Notes: generated from the letters alone by a model not told the origin. A stretch of DNA of 64,000 nucleotides from Pseudomonas salomonii (GCF_900107155.1 NZ_FNOX01000001.1:458608-522607); one strand, 5' to 3'. Counted from the first letter of the stretch, positions 26,483 through 35,666 are shown. Numbers and translations are program-made.

Positions 26483-27940
26483 ATGCAGTTGGGTCGATGG
26501 ATACACACCAGCGCGATGCTGGTGGGCTTGAGTTTGTTACTGGGTGGTTGCGCCACGCCTTCGAAGACGGCTACCGGCCAGAGCCTCGACCAATTGCTGG
26601 CCGACCCGGCGCTGCATGGCGCTTCGGTCTCGCTGATGGTGCGGGACGCCAACAGTGGCGCCACGCTGTATCAGCACAACCCGCGCACGCGGCTGGTGCC
26701 GGCTTCCAACCTCAAACTGCTGACCACGGCTGCGGCCATGGATGTGCTCGGGCCGCAGTACCGTTTCGCCACGCAACTGTTGAGCAACGGCATTCGCCAG
26801 GGCGACCGTCTGACCGGCAACCTGTACCTGCGCGGCCTGGGTGACCCGACCATTCAGTTCGCCGATTACCAGGCGTTGGCGGCGCAGTTGGCCAGCCAGG
26901 GCGTGCGTCAGGTGCAGGGCGACCTGGTGTTTGATGACACCTGGTTTGACGCCGAGCGGCTGGGTGTCGACTGGTCCCACGATGATGAAACCACCTACTA
27001 CGGCGCACAGATTTCGGCATTGACCGTGTCGCCCAATACCGATTTTGATGCCGGCAGCGTGCTGGTCACCGCCAAGGCGCCAGCACGGGCCGGGCAGCCT
27101 GTGAGCGTCGACATCTTTCCGCCGACCAACTACCTGCAACTGAGCAACCGCGCGGTCAGCGGGCCGGGCAACACCTACGGGATCAACCGTCGCCATGGCA
27201 CCAACCTGCTGCAGCTCAGTGGCGCCGTGGCGCCGGGGCGACAGAGCGAGCAGCTGGTGAGTGTGTGGGAGCCAACGCAGCTGGTGGCCAACCTGTTCGA
27301 GCAAGCGCTGGCGCAGCAAGGCATTTCGGTGCTTGGCCATCGAGTGATGGGCGGCGCAAGCCCGGCGGCGGTGACGGTACTGGCCGAGCATAAATCGGCG
27401 CCTTTGCAGGCGTTGATTACGCCGCTGCTCAAACTCTCGAACAACAACATGTCCGAAGCCTTGCTCAAGGCCATGGGCCGCCAGACGGCCAACAGCGGCA
27501 CGGCGGCGGCGGGCGCGGTGGCGGTGGCCGGGTTTCTCAAGCGCCAGGGGCTGGACACGGCGACGCTGAGCCAGGTCGACGGCTCGGGCCTGTCGCGGCG
27601 TAACCTGGTGTCGTCACAAAACCTCACCGACCTGCTGCTGGCCGCGAGCAAGCAGCCGTGGTTCAACGCCTGGTACAACGCGCTGCCGATTGCCGGCAAT
27701 ACCGACCGCATGACCGGCGGCAGCCTGCGTTATCGCCTGCGCGGCACCCCGGCCGAGAACAACCTGCATGCCAAAACCGGCTCCATGGGCGGCGTGTCGT
27801 CCTTGAGCGGTTACATCACCGATACCAAAGGGCGCAAGCTGGTGTTCTCGATGCTGAGCAACAACTACGTGGTGGGCGGCGCACAGGTCAAAGCCGTGGA
27901 AAACCGCGTGGCGCTGGCCCTGTCACGCTGGGACGAGTGA
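26483..27940 (+). CDS. dacB: D-alanyl-D-alanine carboxypeptidase/endopeptidase, PBP4-type lipoprotein
   Basis: A 485-residue class C penicillin-binding protein that trims and cuts peptidoglycan peptides in the periplasm. A lipobox (LLGGC, Cys23) predicts a membrane-anchored lipoprotein rather than the soluble form of classical DacB. The catalytic set is complete: Ser75-x-x-Lys78 (PASNLKLL), the SNN motif (KLSNNNMSE) and KTG (HAKTGSMGG). Length suits PBP4. It converges with hmgR, with one base between stop codons. The symbol is by family; Pseudomonas may carry a second paralog. Confidence 0.88.
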   Translation: MQLGRWIHTSAMLVGLSLLLGGCATPSKTATGQSLDQLLADPALHGASVSLMVRDANSGATLYQHNPRTRLVPASNLKLLTTAAAMDVLGPQYRFATQLLSNGIRQGDRLTGNLYLRGLGDPTIQFADYQALAAQLASQGVRQVQGDLVFDDTWFDAERLGVDWSHDDETTYYGAQISALTVSPNTDFDAGSVLVTAKAPARAGQPVSVDIFPPTNYLQLSNRAVSGPGNTYGINRRHGTNLLQLSGAVAPGRQSEQLVSVWEPTQLVANLFEQALAQQGISVLGHRVMGGASPAAVTVLAEHKSAPLQALITPLLKLSNNNMSEALLKAMGRQTANSGTAAAGAVAVAGFLKRQGLDTATLSQVDGSGLSRRNLVSSQNLTDLLLAASKQPWFNAWYNALPIAGNTDRMTGGSLRYRLRGTPAENNLHAKTGSMGGVSSLSGYITDTKGRKLVFSMLSNNYVVGGAQVKAVENRVALALSRWDE

Positions 27941-27941
27941 T

Positions 27942-28721
27942 TCAGGGCTGATAGCCCATGCGCCAACTCACGGCCCGGGTCGCCGCCAGCAAGCGCTGCG
28001 CCGCCGGGCCATCTTCATCGGCATGGAACAGTGAGGTGGGGCCGACCACGGTCATCACCGCCGCGACTTGCCCGACCGCATTGAACACCGGCGCCGACAA
28101 CGCATCGACGCCGGGCATCAGTAAACCATGCACAAAGTGCAGGCCCCGGTTGCGGATCTGTTCGCAGGCGCCGGCGTAGGCCGCGTCGTCCGCCAGGGCA
28201 TGGGCAGTCCCGGCCTGAATCTCGCGTGCGCGCAATTCCACGGTTTCCCGCGATGGCAGGTAAGCGCTGAATACCAGCCCGGTGGACGAGCTGAGCAGCG
28301 GCAACACTGAACCCAACTGCGTCACCACAGTGACGGCACGCACCGCCGGTTCTATCTGCACCACGGTCGCGCCCTGGTTGCCCCACACCGCCAAAAAGCA
28401 GGTTTCATTCAATTCATCGCGCAGTTCTGCCAGGGGCATCGCGCCGACTTTCAACACGTCCATGCTGCCCAGCGCCGCCAAGCCCACGCGCAACGCCTCG
28501 CGGCCCAGGCCGTAATGGTTGGTAGCGGTGTTCTGCTCGGCAAACCCCGAAGCGATCAGCGCCTGCAAGTAGCGGTGGACCTTGCTCGCTGGCATCTGCA
28601 CATGTTCGGCCAGGCGCGACAGCGAGGTGGCGGGGGACAGTTCGGCCAGCGCCTTGAGGATATCGGTGCCCACTTCGGCCGAGCGGACTTTCTGTTTACC
28701 GGTGTCGCGGGGCTTTTCCAT
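27942..28721 (-). CDS. hmgR: IclR-family repressor of homogentisate catabolism, HmgR
   Basis: A 259-residue IclR regulator. The N-terminal winged helix (~15-75) includes TSLSRLAEHVQMPASKVHRYLQALIASGF; the C-terminal effector domain (~90-255) includes LSSSTGLVFSAYLP and HGLLMPGVDALSAPVFNAVGQVAAVMTVVG. It is divergent from hmgA, as in P. putida, where HmgR represses hmgABC and homogentisate releases it. Start at ATG 28721; an in-frame TTG at 28784 would add 21 residues and overlap the operator region. Confidence 0.9.
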   Translation of the reverse strand: MEKPRDTGKQKVRSAEVGTDILKALAELSPATSLSRLAEHVQMPASKVHRYLQALIASGFAEQNTATNHYGLGREALRVGLAALGSMDVLKVGAMPLAELRDELNETCFLAVWGNQGATVVQIEPAVRAVTVVTQLGSVLPLLSSSTGLVFSAYLPSRETVELRAREIQAGTAHALADDAAYAGACEQIRNRGLHFVHGLLMPGVDALSAPVFNAVGQVAAVMTVVGPTSLFHADEDGPAAQRLLAATRAVSWRMGYQP

Positions 28722-28763
28722 GGAGGGGCGATAATCCGAGAGATGAATGGGCGTCTTTATAGC

Positions 28764-28810
28764 TTGACGGTCGATAGTGATCAAATTACGTTATGCGTAA
28801 CTGGATTACG
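28764..28810 (+). promoter_or_regulatory. hmgA promoter with HmgR operator
   Basis: TTGACG (28764-28769) and TACGTT (28787-28792) are 17 bases apart and fit a sigma-70 promoter toward hmgA. Overlapping the -10 is the palindrome TTACG (28786-28790), five bases, CGTAA (28796-28800), and a further ATTACG half-site is at 28805-28810. An IclR-type repressor bound here would block transcription. The repressor assignment follows from the neighbouring hmgR. Confidence 0.65.
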
Positions 28811-28841
28811 ATAAAAACAACTTCCGCACAGAGGATGGTCC

Positions 28842-30125
28842 ATGAACCTCGAATACCAATCGGGTTTCGGCAATGAGTTCGCCAGCGAAGCGTTGCCTGG
28901 CGCATTGCCGGTCGGCCAGAATTCCCCGCAAAAAGCTCCCTACGGTCTGTACACCGAGCTGTTCTCCGGCACCGCCTTTACCATGGTGCGCAGCGAAGCC
29001 CGCCGCACCTGGCTGTACCGCATTCAGCCGTCGGCCAACCACCCGGCGTTTATCAAGCTGGAACGGCAATTGGCCGGTGGGCCTTTGGGTGCGGTGACGC
29101 CGAACCGCTTGCGCTGGAACCCGCTGGATATTCCCGGCGAACCGACTGACTTTATCGACGGCCTGGTCGGCATGGTCGCCAACTCCGGGTCGGCAAAACC
29201 CTCAGGCATCAGCATTTACAATTACTGCGCCAACCGTTCGATGGAACGGGTGTTCTTTAACGCCGATGGCGAACTGTTGATCGTCCCCGAGCAGGGCCGT
29301 CTGCGTATCGCCACCGAGTTGGGTGTGCTGGACGTCGAGCCGCTGGAAATCGTGGTGCTGCCCCGCGGCCTGAAATTTCGCATCGAACTGCTGGATGCCC
29401 AGGCACGCGGCTACGTTGCGGAAAACCACGGCGCGCCATTGCGCCTGCCGGATCTGGGGCCAATCGGCAGCAACGGCCTGGCTAACCCGCGTGATTTCCT
29501 CACACCGGTCGCTCACTATGAAGACAGCAAAAAGCCGACCACGCTGGTGCAGAAATTCCTCGGCGAACTGTGGGCCTGTGAGCTGGACCATTCGCCGCTG
29601 AACGTGGTCGCCTGGCACGGCAATAACGTGCCGTACAAATATGACCTGCGCCGTTTCAACACCCTTGGCACGGTGAGTTTCGATCACCCGGACCCGTCGA
29701 TTTTCACCGTACTGACCTCGCCCACCAGCGTGCATGGGCTGGCCAACCTCGACTTCGTGATCTTCCCGCCGCGCTGGATGGTGGCCGAAAATACCTTCCG
29801 CCCGCCGTGGTTCCACCGCAACCTGATGAACGAATACATGGGCCTGATCCAGGGCGCCTACGACGCCAAGGCCGAAGGTTTCCTGCCGGGCGGCGCGTCA
29901 CTGCACAGCTGCATGAGCGCCCACGGCCCGGACGGCGAGACCTGCATCAAAGCCATCAACGTGGCGCTGGCGCCGCACAAGATCGATAACACCATGGCCT
30001 TCATGTTCGAGACCAGCCAAGTGCTGCGCCCCACACAGTTCGCCCTTGAGTGCCCACAACTGCAACCTTCCTACGACGCGTGCTGGGCCTCGCTGCCCGC
30101 CACCTTCAACCCGAACCGGAGATAA
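28842..30125 (+). CDS. hmgA: Homogentisate 1,2-dioxygenase HmgA
   Basis: A 427-residue non-heme iron dioxygenase that opens the ring of homogentisate to maleylacetoacetate, the central step of tyrosine and phenylalanine breakdown. The N-terminal [19 protein letters not shown] is diagnostic. Iron ligands line up as His325 and Glu331 ([14 protein letters not shown]) and His361 ([11 protein letters not shown]), matching human His335/Glu341/His371. It is first in an operon with fahA (three-base gap) and maiA, under HmgR. Loss of this gene gives brown pyomelanin in pseudomonads. Confidence 0.97.
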   Translation: MNLEYQSGFGNEFASEALPGALPVGQNSPQKAPYGLYTELFSGTAFTMVRSEARRTWLYRIQPSANHPAFIKLERQLAGGPLGAVTPNRLRWNPLDIPGEPTDFIDGLVGMVANSGSAKPSGISIYNYCANRSMERVFFNADGELLIVPEQGRLRIATELGVLDVEPLEIVVLPRGLKFRIELLDAQARGYVAENHGAPLRLPDLGPIGSNGLANPRDFLTPVAHYEDSKKPTTLVQKFLGELWACELDHSPLNVVAWHGNNVPYKYDLRRFNTLGTVSFDHPDPSIFTVLTSPTSVHGLANLDFVIFPPRWMVAENTFRPPWFHRNLMNEYMGLIQGAYDAKAEGFLPGGASLHSCMSAHGPDGETCIKAINVALAPHKIDNTMAFMFETSQVLRPTQFALECPQLQPSYDACWASLPATFNPNRR

Positions 30126-30128
30126 CCC

Positions 30129-31415
30129 ATGACTCAGCCAACACTTGCCCGCAGCTGGGTAGCCTCCGCCAACGGCCACCGCGATTTCCCCTTGCAGAAC
30201 CTGCCGCTGGGCGTGTTCAGCATCAATGGCTCGGCCCCGCGCAGTGGCGTGGCGATTGGCGATTCGATTCTCGACCTGCACGCTGCGCTGGACGAGTTTG
30301 AAGGTGAAGCGCGCCGTGCGGTCGAAGCCACTGCCGGTGGCCAACTGAACGGCTTTTTCGAACTCGGCCGTGGCCCACGCGTAGCCTTGCGCGAGCGCCT
30401 GCTGGAACTGCTCGCCGAAGGCAGCAAGCTGCACACCCGTGAGGCGCAGGTACTGCACCGCGCGGCGGATTGCCACATGCATGTGCCGGCGAAGATCAAC
30501 GATTACACCGACTTCTACGTCGGCATCGAACACGCGCAAAACATCGGCAAACTGTTCCGTCCCGACAACCCGTTGCTGCCCAACTACAAGTACGTGCCGA
30601 TTGGCTATCACGGTCGCGCCTCGACCATTCGCCCCTCGGGCACGGACGTACGCCGGCCTAAAGGCCAGACGCTGCCAGCCGGCCAGGCCGAGCCAACCTT
30701 CGGCCCGTGCGCGCGCCTGGATTATGAGTTGGAACTGGGCATCTGGATCGGCCAGGGCAATGCCATGGGCGACTCGATTGCCATTGGCGACGCCGCTGAA
30801 CATATTGCCGGGTTCTGCCTGCTCAACGACTGGTCGGCACGGGATATCCAGGCCTGGGAATACCAGCCGCTCGGCCCGTTTCTGTCAAAAAGCTTCATCA
30901 CCAGCATCTCGCCGTGGGTGGTCACCGCCGAAGCGCTGGAGCCGTTCCGCAAGGCCCAACCGGCCCGTCCCGCAGGTGACCCGCAGCCGCTGCCGTACCT
31001 GCTGGATACGCGTGACCAGGCCACGGGAGGCCTGGACATCGAGCTGGAAGTGCTGCTGACCACCGCTGCGATGCGCGAGCAAAACCTGCCGGAACACCGC
31101 CTGGCCCTGAGCAACACCCAGCACATGTACTGGACCGTAGCGCAGTTGGTTGCACACCACAGCGTCAACGGCTGCCAGTTGCAGGCCGGTGATTTGTTTG
31201 GTTCGGGCACCTTGTCCGGGCCGCAACCGGGGCAGTACGGCAGCCTGTTGGAAATCACCGAAGGCGGTAAAAAGCCGATTGAACTGGCCTCCGGCGAAGT
31301 GCGTAAGTTCCTTGAAGATGGTGACGAAATCATCCTGCGTGCCCGTTGCAACCGTGAAGGTTTTGCCTCCATCGGTTTCGGCGAATGCCGTGGCACCGTG
31401 ACCGCAGCACGCTAA
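30129..31415 (+). CDS. fahA: Fumarylacetoacetase FahA
   Basis: A 428-residue hydrolase that splits fumarylacetoacetate into fumarate and acetoacetate, the last step of the pathway. The small N-terminal SH3-like domain (1-~115) precedes the catalytic FAH fold, with metal- and substrate-site stretches NDYTDFYVGIEHAQNIGKLFR, YHGRASTI, and DYELELGIWIG. It also contains LLNDWSARDIQAWEYQPLGPFLSKSF. It starts three bases after hmgA, and maiA follows after 12 bases. Confidence 0.97.
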   Translation: MTQPTLARSWVASANGHRDFPLQNLPLGVFSINGSAPRSGVAIGDSILDLHAALDEFEGEARRAVEATAGGQLNGFFELGRGPRVALRERLLELLAEGSKLHTREAQVLHRAADCHMHVPAKINDYTDFYVGIEHAQNIGKLFRPDNPLLPNYKYVPIGYHGRASTIRPSGTDVRRPKGQTLPAGQAEPTFGPCARLDYELELGIWIGQGNAMGDSIAIGDAAEHIAGFCLLNDWSARDIQAWEYQPLGPFLSKSFITSISPWVVTAEALEPFRKAQPARPAGDPQPLPYLLDTRDQATGGLDIELEVLLTTAAMREQNLPEHRLALSNTQHMYWTVAQLVAHHSVNGCQLQAGDLFGSGTLSGPQPGQYGSLLEITEGGKKPIELASGEVRKFLEDGDEIILRARCNREGFASIGFGECRGTVTAAR

Positions 31416-31427
31416 GAGGGCAGGGCG

Positions 31428-32072
31428 ATGCAACTCTATACCTACTACCGTTCTACGGCGTCGTATCGGGTGCGTATCGCCCTGGCGCTCAAGGGCCTGG
31501 ACTTTACTGCCGTGCCGGTTAATTTGCTGGTGCCGCCGGGCGGCGCGAATCGCCAGCCCGATTACCTGGCGATCAACCCGCAGGGCCGTGTACCGGCGCT
31601 GCGTACCGATGAGGGAGGGCTGTTGATCCAATCACTGGCAATCATCGAGTACCTGGAAGAGCGTTATCCACAGGCGCCGTTGCTCTCCAAGGACTTGGCA
31701 GCCCGTGCCCATGAGCGGGCGGTGGCGTCGATCATTGGCTGCGATATCCATCCGCTGCACAACTCCAGCACGCAAAACCTGCTGCGCAAATGGGGGCATG
31801 ACGAGGCGCAAGTGCTCGAGTGGATCGGGCATTGGATAAGCCAGGGCCTGGGCGCGGTGGAGCAGTTGATTGGCGATGAAGGTTTTTGCTTTGGGCCGCA
31901 ACCGGGGATGGCGGATGCGTTTCTGATCCCGCAGCTGTACGCGGCTGAGCGCTTCAAGGTGCCGTTGGGCGCGTACCCACGCATCGGGCGAGTGGCCGCG
32001 CTGGCGGCGCAGCATCCGGCGTTTGTGCAGGCGCATCCGGCCAACCAACCCGACACCCCTGACACACCCTAA
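31428..32072 (+). CDS. maiA: Maleylacetoacetate isomerase MaiA (zeta-class GST)
   Basis: A 214-residue zeta-class glutathione transferase that isomerises maleylacetoacetate to fumarylacetoacetate using glutathione. The N-terminal motif reads YYRSTASYRVRIALALKG; the family usually has SSCSWRVRI, so the Cys is Thr-Ala here, while the active-site Ser and Arg remain. Other marks are NPQGRVPAL and LIQSLAIIEYLEERYP. It lies between fahA and a REPIN that separates it from the MFS gene. The physical order hmgA-fahA-maiA is as in other pseudomonads. Confidence 0.95.
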   Translation: MQLYTYYRSTASYRVRIALALKGLDFTAVPVNLLVPPGGANRQPDYLAINPQGRVPALRTDEGGLLIQSLAIIEYLEERYPQAPLLSKDLAARAHERAVASIIGCDIHPLHNSSTQNLLRKWGHDEAQVLEWIGHWISQGLGAVEQLIGDEGFCFGPQPGMADAFLIPQLYAAERFKVPLGAYPRIGRVAALAAQHPAFVQAHPANQPDTPDTP

Positions 32073-32077
32073 ATCAA

Positions 32078-32166
32078 TGTGGGAGCTGGCTTGCCTGCGA
32101 TAGCGGTCTATCAGTTGATAATGCACTGGCTGACACACCGTCATCGCAGGCAAGCCAGCTCCCACC
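32078..32166. repeat. REPIN (paired inverted REP) in the hmg operon
   Basis: Two ~30-base REP arms (32078-32107 and 32137-32166) face each other around a 29-base spacer, with three mismatches. Arms begin TGTGGGAGCTGGCTTGCC. It fills most of the 137-base gap between maiA and the MFS gene and would form a long hairpin in the transcript. Confidence 0.92.
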
Positions 32167-32209
32167 GTTTGATCCGCGTCATCCTTATAAAAATAACAGG
32201 TACCTTGCG

Positions 32210-33580
32210 ATGCACAATCAGATTGCCAGCTTTCGCGCGGCACTCGACGCCCGTGCGGTGTCGCGCTACCAGTGGTTGATTCTCCTGTTGCTGGCGTTGC
32301 TGCTGGTAACCGACGGCTATGACGCCCAGGTGCTGGGCTACGTGGTGCCGGCATTGGCCAAGGATTGGGGTCTGGAAAAAGCCGCGTTCGGCCCGGTGTT
32401 CAGCGCCAACCTGTTGGGCCTGACCCTGGGCTCGTTATTGGTGACGCCGCTGGCCGACCGCTTCGGCGTGCGCCGCATCCTGCTCGCCTGCGTGCTGATC
32501 TACGCGAGCCTCACCGTGCTGATGGTGTTCGCCAATTCCCTGACCACCCTGATGGCTGCGCGGTTTATCTGCGGCATCGGCATGGGCGGCGCGATGCCCA
32601 GCGCCATGGCGTTGATGTCGGAATATTCCCCACCGCGCATGCGCACCTTGATGGTGACACTGGCCGCCTGCGGCTTCTCGTTTGGTGGCGCTGCGGGTGG
32701 GTTTGTCGCTGCGGGGTTTATCGAAGGCTACGGCTGGCAGGCGGTCTTTCTGGCAGGCGGGGTGACGCCCTTGCTGTTGTTCCCCTTCCTTGCATGGCTG
32801 TTACCGGAATCCCTGCCACGTCTATTGCGTGATGCGCCACCGTATAGGCGGTTGCAAAAGGTCACGGCGCGCATGCTGCCCGACTGGCAGCCGCCGCTGG
32901 CGAGCGAGGCAGAGAACCTTCAGGAGCAGAGCAGCAAACTTACGGTGGTGGAGCTGTTTCGCAACGGCTATGCGCGTCCGACCTTGCTGATTTGGGCGAC
33001 CTTTTTTGTCAGCCTGATCCTGCTGTATTTCATGATCAGCTGGCTGCCGACGCTGCTGCTGGAAAGCGGCCTGGCGTTGAAGGAAGCCAATTTGGTGACC
33101 TCAATGTTCCTGTTTGCCGGCACCTTGGGCGCCATCGGTATGGCGTGGTTTGCCGACCGCCTGAAAAGCAAGGTGCGGTTGCTCTCCGGCGTGCTGGCGG
33201 CGGCTGCGGTGTGCACGATCTTGCTGGGGCTGAATCACGACAACCCGCGTTATCTGGTGGCCTGCGTGTTCGCGGCCGGCTTCTGCATTATTGGCGGGCA
33301 ACTGACCCTCAACGCCTTCGCGAGTAATTTCTACCCGGCACACGTGCGCGCTACCGGCACAGGCTGGGCCTTGGGTGTGGGGCGCTTCGGTTCAATCCTG
33401 GGGCCGCTGTTCGGCAGCCTGTTGCTGGCGATGCATATTCCGGTGGAGCAGATTTTCTTCTTCTGCGCGATTCCGGCGGTAATTGCGGCGCTGTTGATCA
33501 TTCAGGTGCGCTCGCCTGGCTCCAACGCCCTGCCGGGCCCATTACACAACGATATTCTCAAGACGCCGGCCAATCATTGA
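32210..33580 (+). CDS. MFS transporter, aromatic acid:H+ symporter family
   Basis: A 456-residue, 12-helix transporter. The first helix contains the DGYDAQVLGYVVPAL motif of the AAHS (PcaK/BenK/MhpT) family. The cytoplasmic loop between helices 2 and 3 carries LADRFGVRR. A long central loop (DAPPYRRLQKVTARML) separates the two halves. Behind hmgA-fahA-maiA it most likely imports an aromatic acid feeding the homogentisate route, such as a hydroxyphenylacetate or tyrosine derivative; this is inference. A REPIN upstream may uncouple its expression. Confidence 0.85.
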   Translation: MHNQIASFRAALDARAVSRYQWLILLLLALLLVTDGYDAQVLGYVVPALAKDWGLEKAAFGPVFSANLLGLTLGSLLVTPLADRFGVRRILLACVLIYASLTVLMVFANSLTTLMAARFICGIGMGGAMPSAMALMSEYSPPRMRTLMVTLAACGFSFGGAAGGFVAAGFIEGYGWQAVFLAGGVTPLLLFPFLAWLLPESLPRLLRDAPPYRRLQKVTARMLPDWQPPLASEAENLQEQSSKLTVVELFRNGYARPTLLIWATFFVSLILLYFMISWLPTLLLESGLALKEANLVTSMFLFAGTLGAIGMAWFADRLKSKVRLLSGVLAAAAVCTILLGLNHDNPRYLVACVFAAGFCIIGGQLTLNAFASNFYPAHVRATGTGWALGVGRFGSILGPLFGSLLLAMHIPVEQIFFFCAIPAVIAALLIIQVRSPGSNALPGPLHNDILKTPANH

Positions 33581-33600
33581 TTCAACGCAGCTCCCACCCT

Positions 33601-34404
33601 TCAGTGCACCACGGTGTTGGGCGGCAAATGCCCCAGCCGCTCGGTCAGGCGCAGGCGCTGGATCGGGTCTTCGCTGAGCAACAGGGCATGTTCCAGGTCA
33701 AAGCGCTCGGCACTCGGGCAGTCCAGGCGCTGGTAAAGGCTGGCCCGCGCCAGATAATCCGCAGCGCTGGCATTGCCCAACTCCAGCACGCGCTCGGCGT
33801 CGATCAGGGCCGACAGCGGGTGGTCATTGGCCAGGTGCAGTTGGCGCAGGTTACGTGACAGCCGTTGCAGGATCGAACGCGGTTCGGCGGTGAGCAGGTG
33901 CTCGGCCTGCAACTTGAGGTTTGGCCCGTACTGGCGGTGCAGCAACTCGCGACAGTCGTTGGGGTACAGGCGTCGGCCGCCGCAAGGGTCCAACAGGTGG
34001 TCGGCACCGGGCACCCGCAGCAGGAAGTGGCCGGGGAAATTAACCCCCGCCATGGGGATATCCAGGCGCCGCGCCATCTCCAGCGCGATCAAGCCCATGG
34101 CCAAGGGTTGGCCGCGTTTGCGCAGCAGTACCTTGTCGAGCAGCGCGGCGGCGGGGCGTAGCGGTGTGGAATCATCCTGGGCAAACCCCAGGTCATTCAT
34201 GCGCCGCAGCAACGGCTGGCCGAGTTCATCCGCCGGCAGCATGGGCATGCCTACGCTGATCTGTTGTTGCAGCAAAGTCAGGTCTTGCAGGATCAGCAGG
34301 GGTTGCACGCTCGGATCGTGTTCAGCCGCCATCCACAACGCGGCTTCAAACAGCGCAGGCGGTGAGCGGTCCAGGCAGGCGAAAAAGGCTGTGCGGGGAT
34401 TCAT
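33601..34404 (-). CDS. SirB1-family protein (transglutaminase-like core plus TPR region)
   Basis: A 267-residue cytoplasmic protein of the SirB1/YchA type. The N-terminal transglutaminase-like core region includes KRGQPLAMGLIALEMARRLDIPMAGVNFPGHFLLRV, with the conserved His in FPGHFLLR and Asp in LLDPCGGRRL; the usual catalytic Cys is not evident. The C-terminal ~90 residues are helical TPR-like repeats (ALIDAERVLELGNASAADYLARASLYQRLDCP). Its biochemical role is unknown. It converges with the MFS gene and is divergent from the dehydrogenase gene. Confidence 0.8.
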   Translation of the reverse strand: MNPRTAFFACLDRSPPALFEAALWMAAEHDPSVQPLLILQDLTLLQQQISVGMPMLPADELGQPLLRRMNDLGFAQDDSTPLRPAAALLDKVLLRKRGQPLAMGLIALEMARRLDIPMAGVNFPGHFLLRVPGADHLLDPCGGRRLYPNDCRELLHRQYGPNLKLQAEHLLTAEPRSILQRLSRNLRQLHLANDHPLSALIDAERVLELGNASAADYLARASLYQRLDCPSAERFDLEHALLLSEDPIQRLRLTERLGHLPPNTVVH

Positions 34405-34591
34405 TGCATTCTCCGGCGGATGCCCACGTTTTAGCCTTGCTGTGAATTTTCGTCCAGTAACTTAGGAAATGTCCTGCGGGCTTATGTCCTGATGCCTATT
34501 AAACCTGGCGGCTTATTCCAGCGTGATTCAGCAGTTTTCTACCGCAAGCCTATACTGGGGCCTCTACCAGAAGTGATTCGGGAGCCCATTG

Positions 34592-35611
34592 ATGTTTGCG
34601 CTCATGCACAGCACCCGCCTTGAATCGCTGCACCTGAGCGTCGACCCGGTGACCGGGTTGAAGGCCGTCATCGCCATCCACAACAGCCGCCTCGGCCCTG
34701 CCTTGGGCGGTTGCCGTTATCTTGCTTATTCCGACGATGAAAGTGCCGTGGCCGATGCCGCACGCCTGGCCCAAGGCATGAGCTACAAAGCCGCCCTGGC
34801 CGGCTTGCCGGTGGGCGGCGGCACGGCGGTGATCATCCGACCCGTGCACGTGGAAAGCCGCGCGGCGCTGTTTGAAGCCTTCGGCCGTTGTATCGAAAAA
34901 CTCGACGGCCGTTTTGTCACCTCGATCGACAGCGGTACATCTGTCGCCGACATGGACTGCATCGCCCAACACACCCGTTTCGTCACCAGCACCACGGCCG
35001 CAGGCGACCCGGCGCCCCATGCCGCCATGGGCGTGTTCACCGGTATCCGCACCACCGCTATGGCACGCCTGGGCAGTGACAACCTCGAAGGCCTGCGCAT
35101 CGCGATCCAGGGCCTGGGCAATGTCGGTTTTGCTTTGGCCGAACAACTGCACGCGGCGGGTGCCGAACTGCTGGTCAGCGACATCGACCACGGCAAGGTG
35201 CAACTGGCCATGGAGCAGCTGGGTGCACACCCCATCGCCAATGATGCGTTGCTCAGCACGCCGTGTGACATTCTGGCGCCGTGCGGTGTCGGCGCGGTGT
35301 TCAACCGTCATACGGTCGGCCAACTGCGTTGCGCCGCCGTGGCCGGTTCCGCCAGCGCGCAATTGACCACTCTGGACATTGCCGACCAACTGGAAGGGCG
35401 CGGTATCCTCTACGCCCCGGACTACGTGATCAACTCCGGCGGCCTGATCTACGTCGCCCTCAAACACGCCGGCACCGAGTTGCCCGCCATCACCGCACAC
35501 CTGTCGAACATCGGCACGCGCCTCACCGAAATCTTCGCCCACGCCCAAGCCGAAAAACGCTCCCCCGCGCGGGTGGCGGACGAGTTGGCCGAACGCCTGC
35601 TCTACAAATAG
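34592..35611 (+). CDS. Leucine/valine-dehydrogenase-like protein lacking the catalytic lysine
   Basis: A 339-residue Glu/Leu/Phe/Val dehydrogenase-family protein. The N-terminal catalytic domain has GPALGGCRYL, the substrate Lys66 (GMSYKAALAG) and Asp in TSVADMDCI; the C-terminal Rossmann domain has IQGLGNVGFALAEQL. The catalytic lysine of the GGGK motif (Lys80 in Bacillus leucine dehydrogenase) is Thr78 here (GGGTAV; codon ACG at 34823-34825, one base from AAG). Such a protein should not catalyse normal oxidative deamination. Start at ATG 34592 with GGAG upstream; the frame is otherwise intact. Confidence 0.85.
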   Translation: MFALMHSTRLESLHLSVDPVTGLKAVIAIHNSRLGPALGGCRYLAYSDDESAVADAARLAQGMSYKAALAGLPVGGGTAVIIRPVHVESRAALFEAFGRCIEKLDGRFVTSIDSGTSVADMDCIAQHTRFVTSTTAAGDPAPHAAMGVFTGIRTTAMARLGSDNLEGLRIAIQGLGNVGFALAEQLHAAGAELLVSDIDHGKVQLAMEQLGAHPIANDALLSTPCDILAPCGVGAVFNRHTVGQLRCAAVAGSASAQLTTLDIADQLEGRGILYAPDYVINSGGLIYVALKHAGTELPAITAHLSNIGTRLTEIFAHAQAEKRSPARVADELAERLLYK

Positions 35612-35620
35612 CCCAGGCAT

Positions 35621-35652
35621 TAAAAAGGCCCTGAATCAATGATTCAGGGCCT
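35621..35652. terminator. Bidirectional terminator between the dehydrogenase gene and yebG
   Basis: A perfect 12-bp stem (AGGCCCTGAATC at 35626-35637, its complement at 35641-35652) has a three-base loop. The A-run at 35622-35626 supplies the T-tract for the minus-strand yebG transcript; the plus side has only a weak T-tract. Confidence 0.85.
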
Positions 35653-35666
35653 GTTCAATTCGGGCT

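Noticed and set aside
24280..26664. Long minus-strand open frame opposite the siderophore receptor
   Set aside because: It mirrors the receptor gene's codon pattern and has no recognisable domain or ribosome site.
33586..33600. Possible REP half (CAGCTCCCACC) after the AAHS transporter gene
   Set aside because: Only a short fragment of the core without an inverted partner; not enough to call an element.
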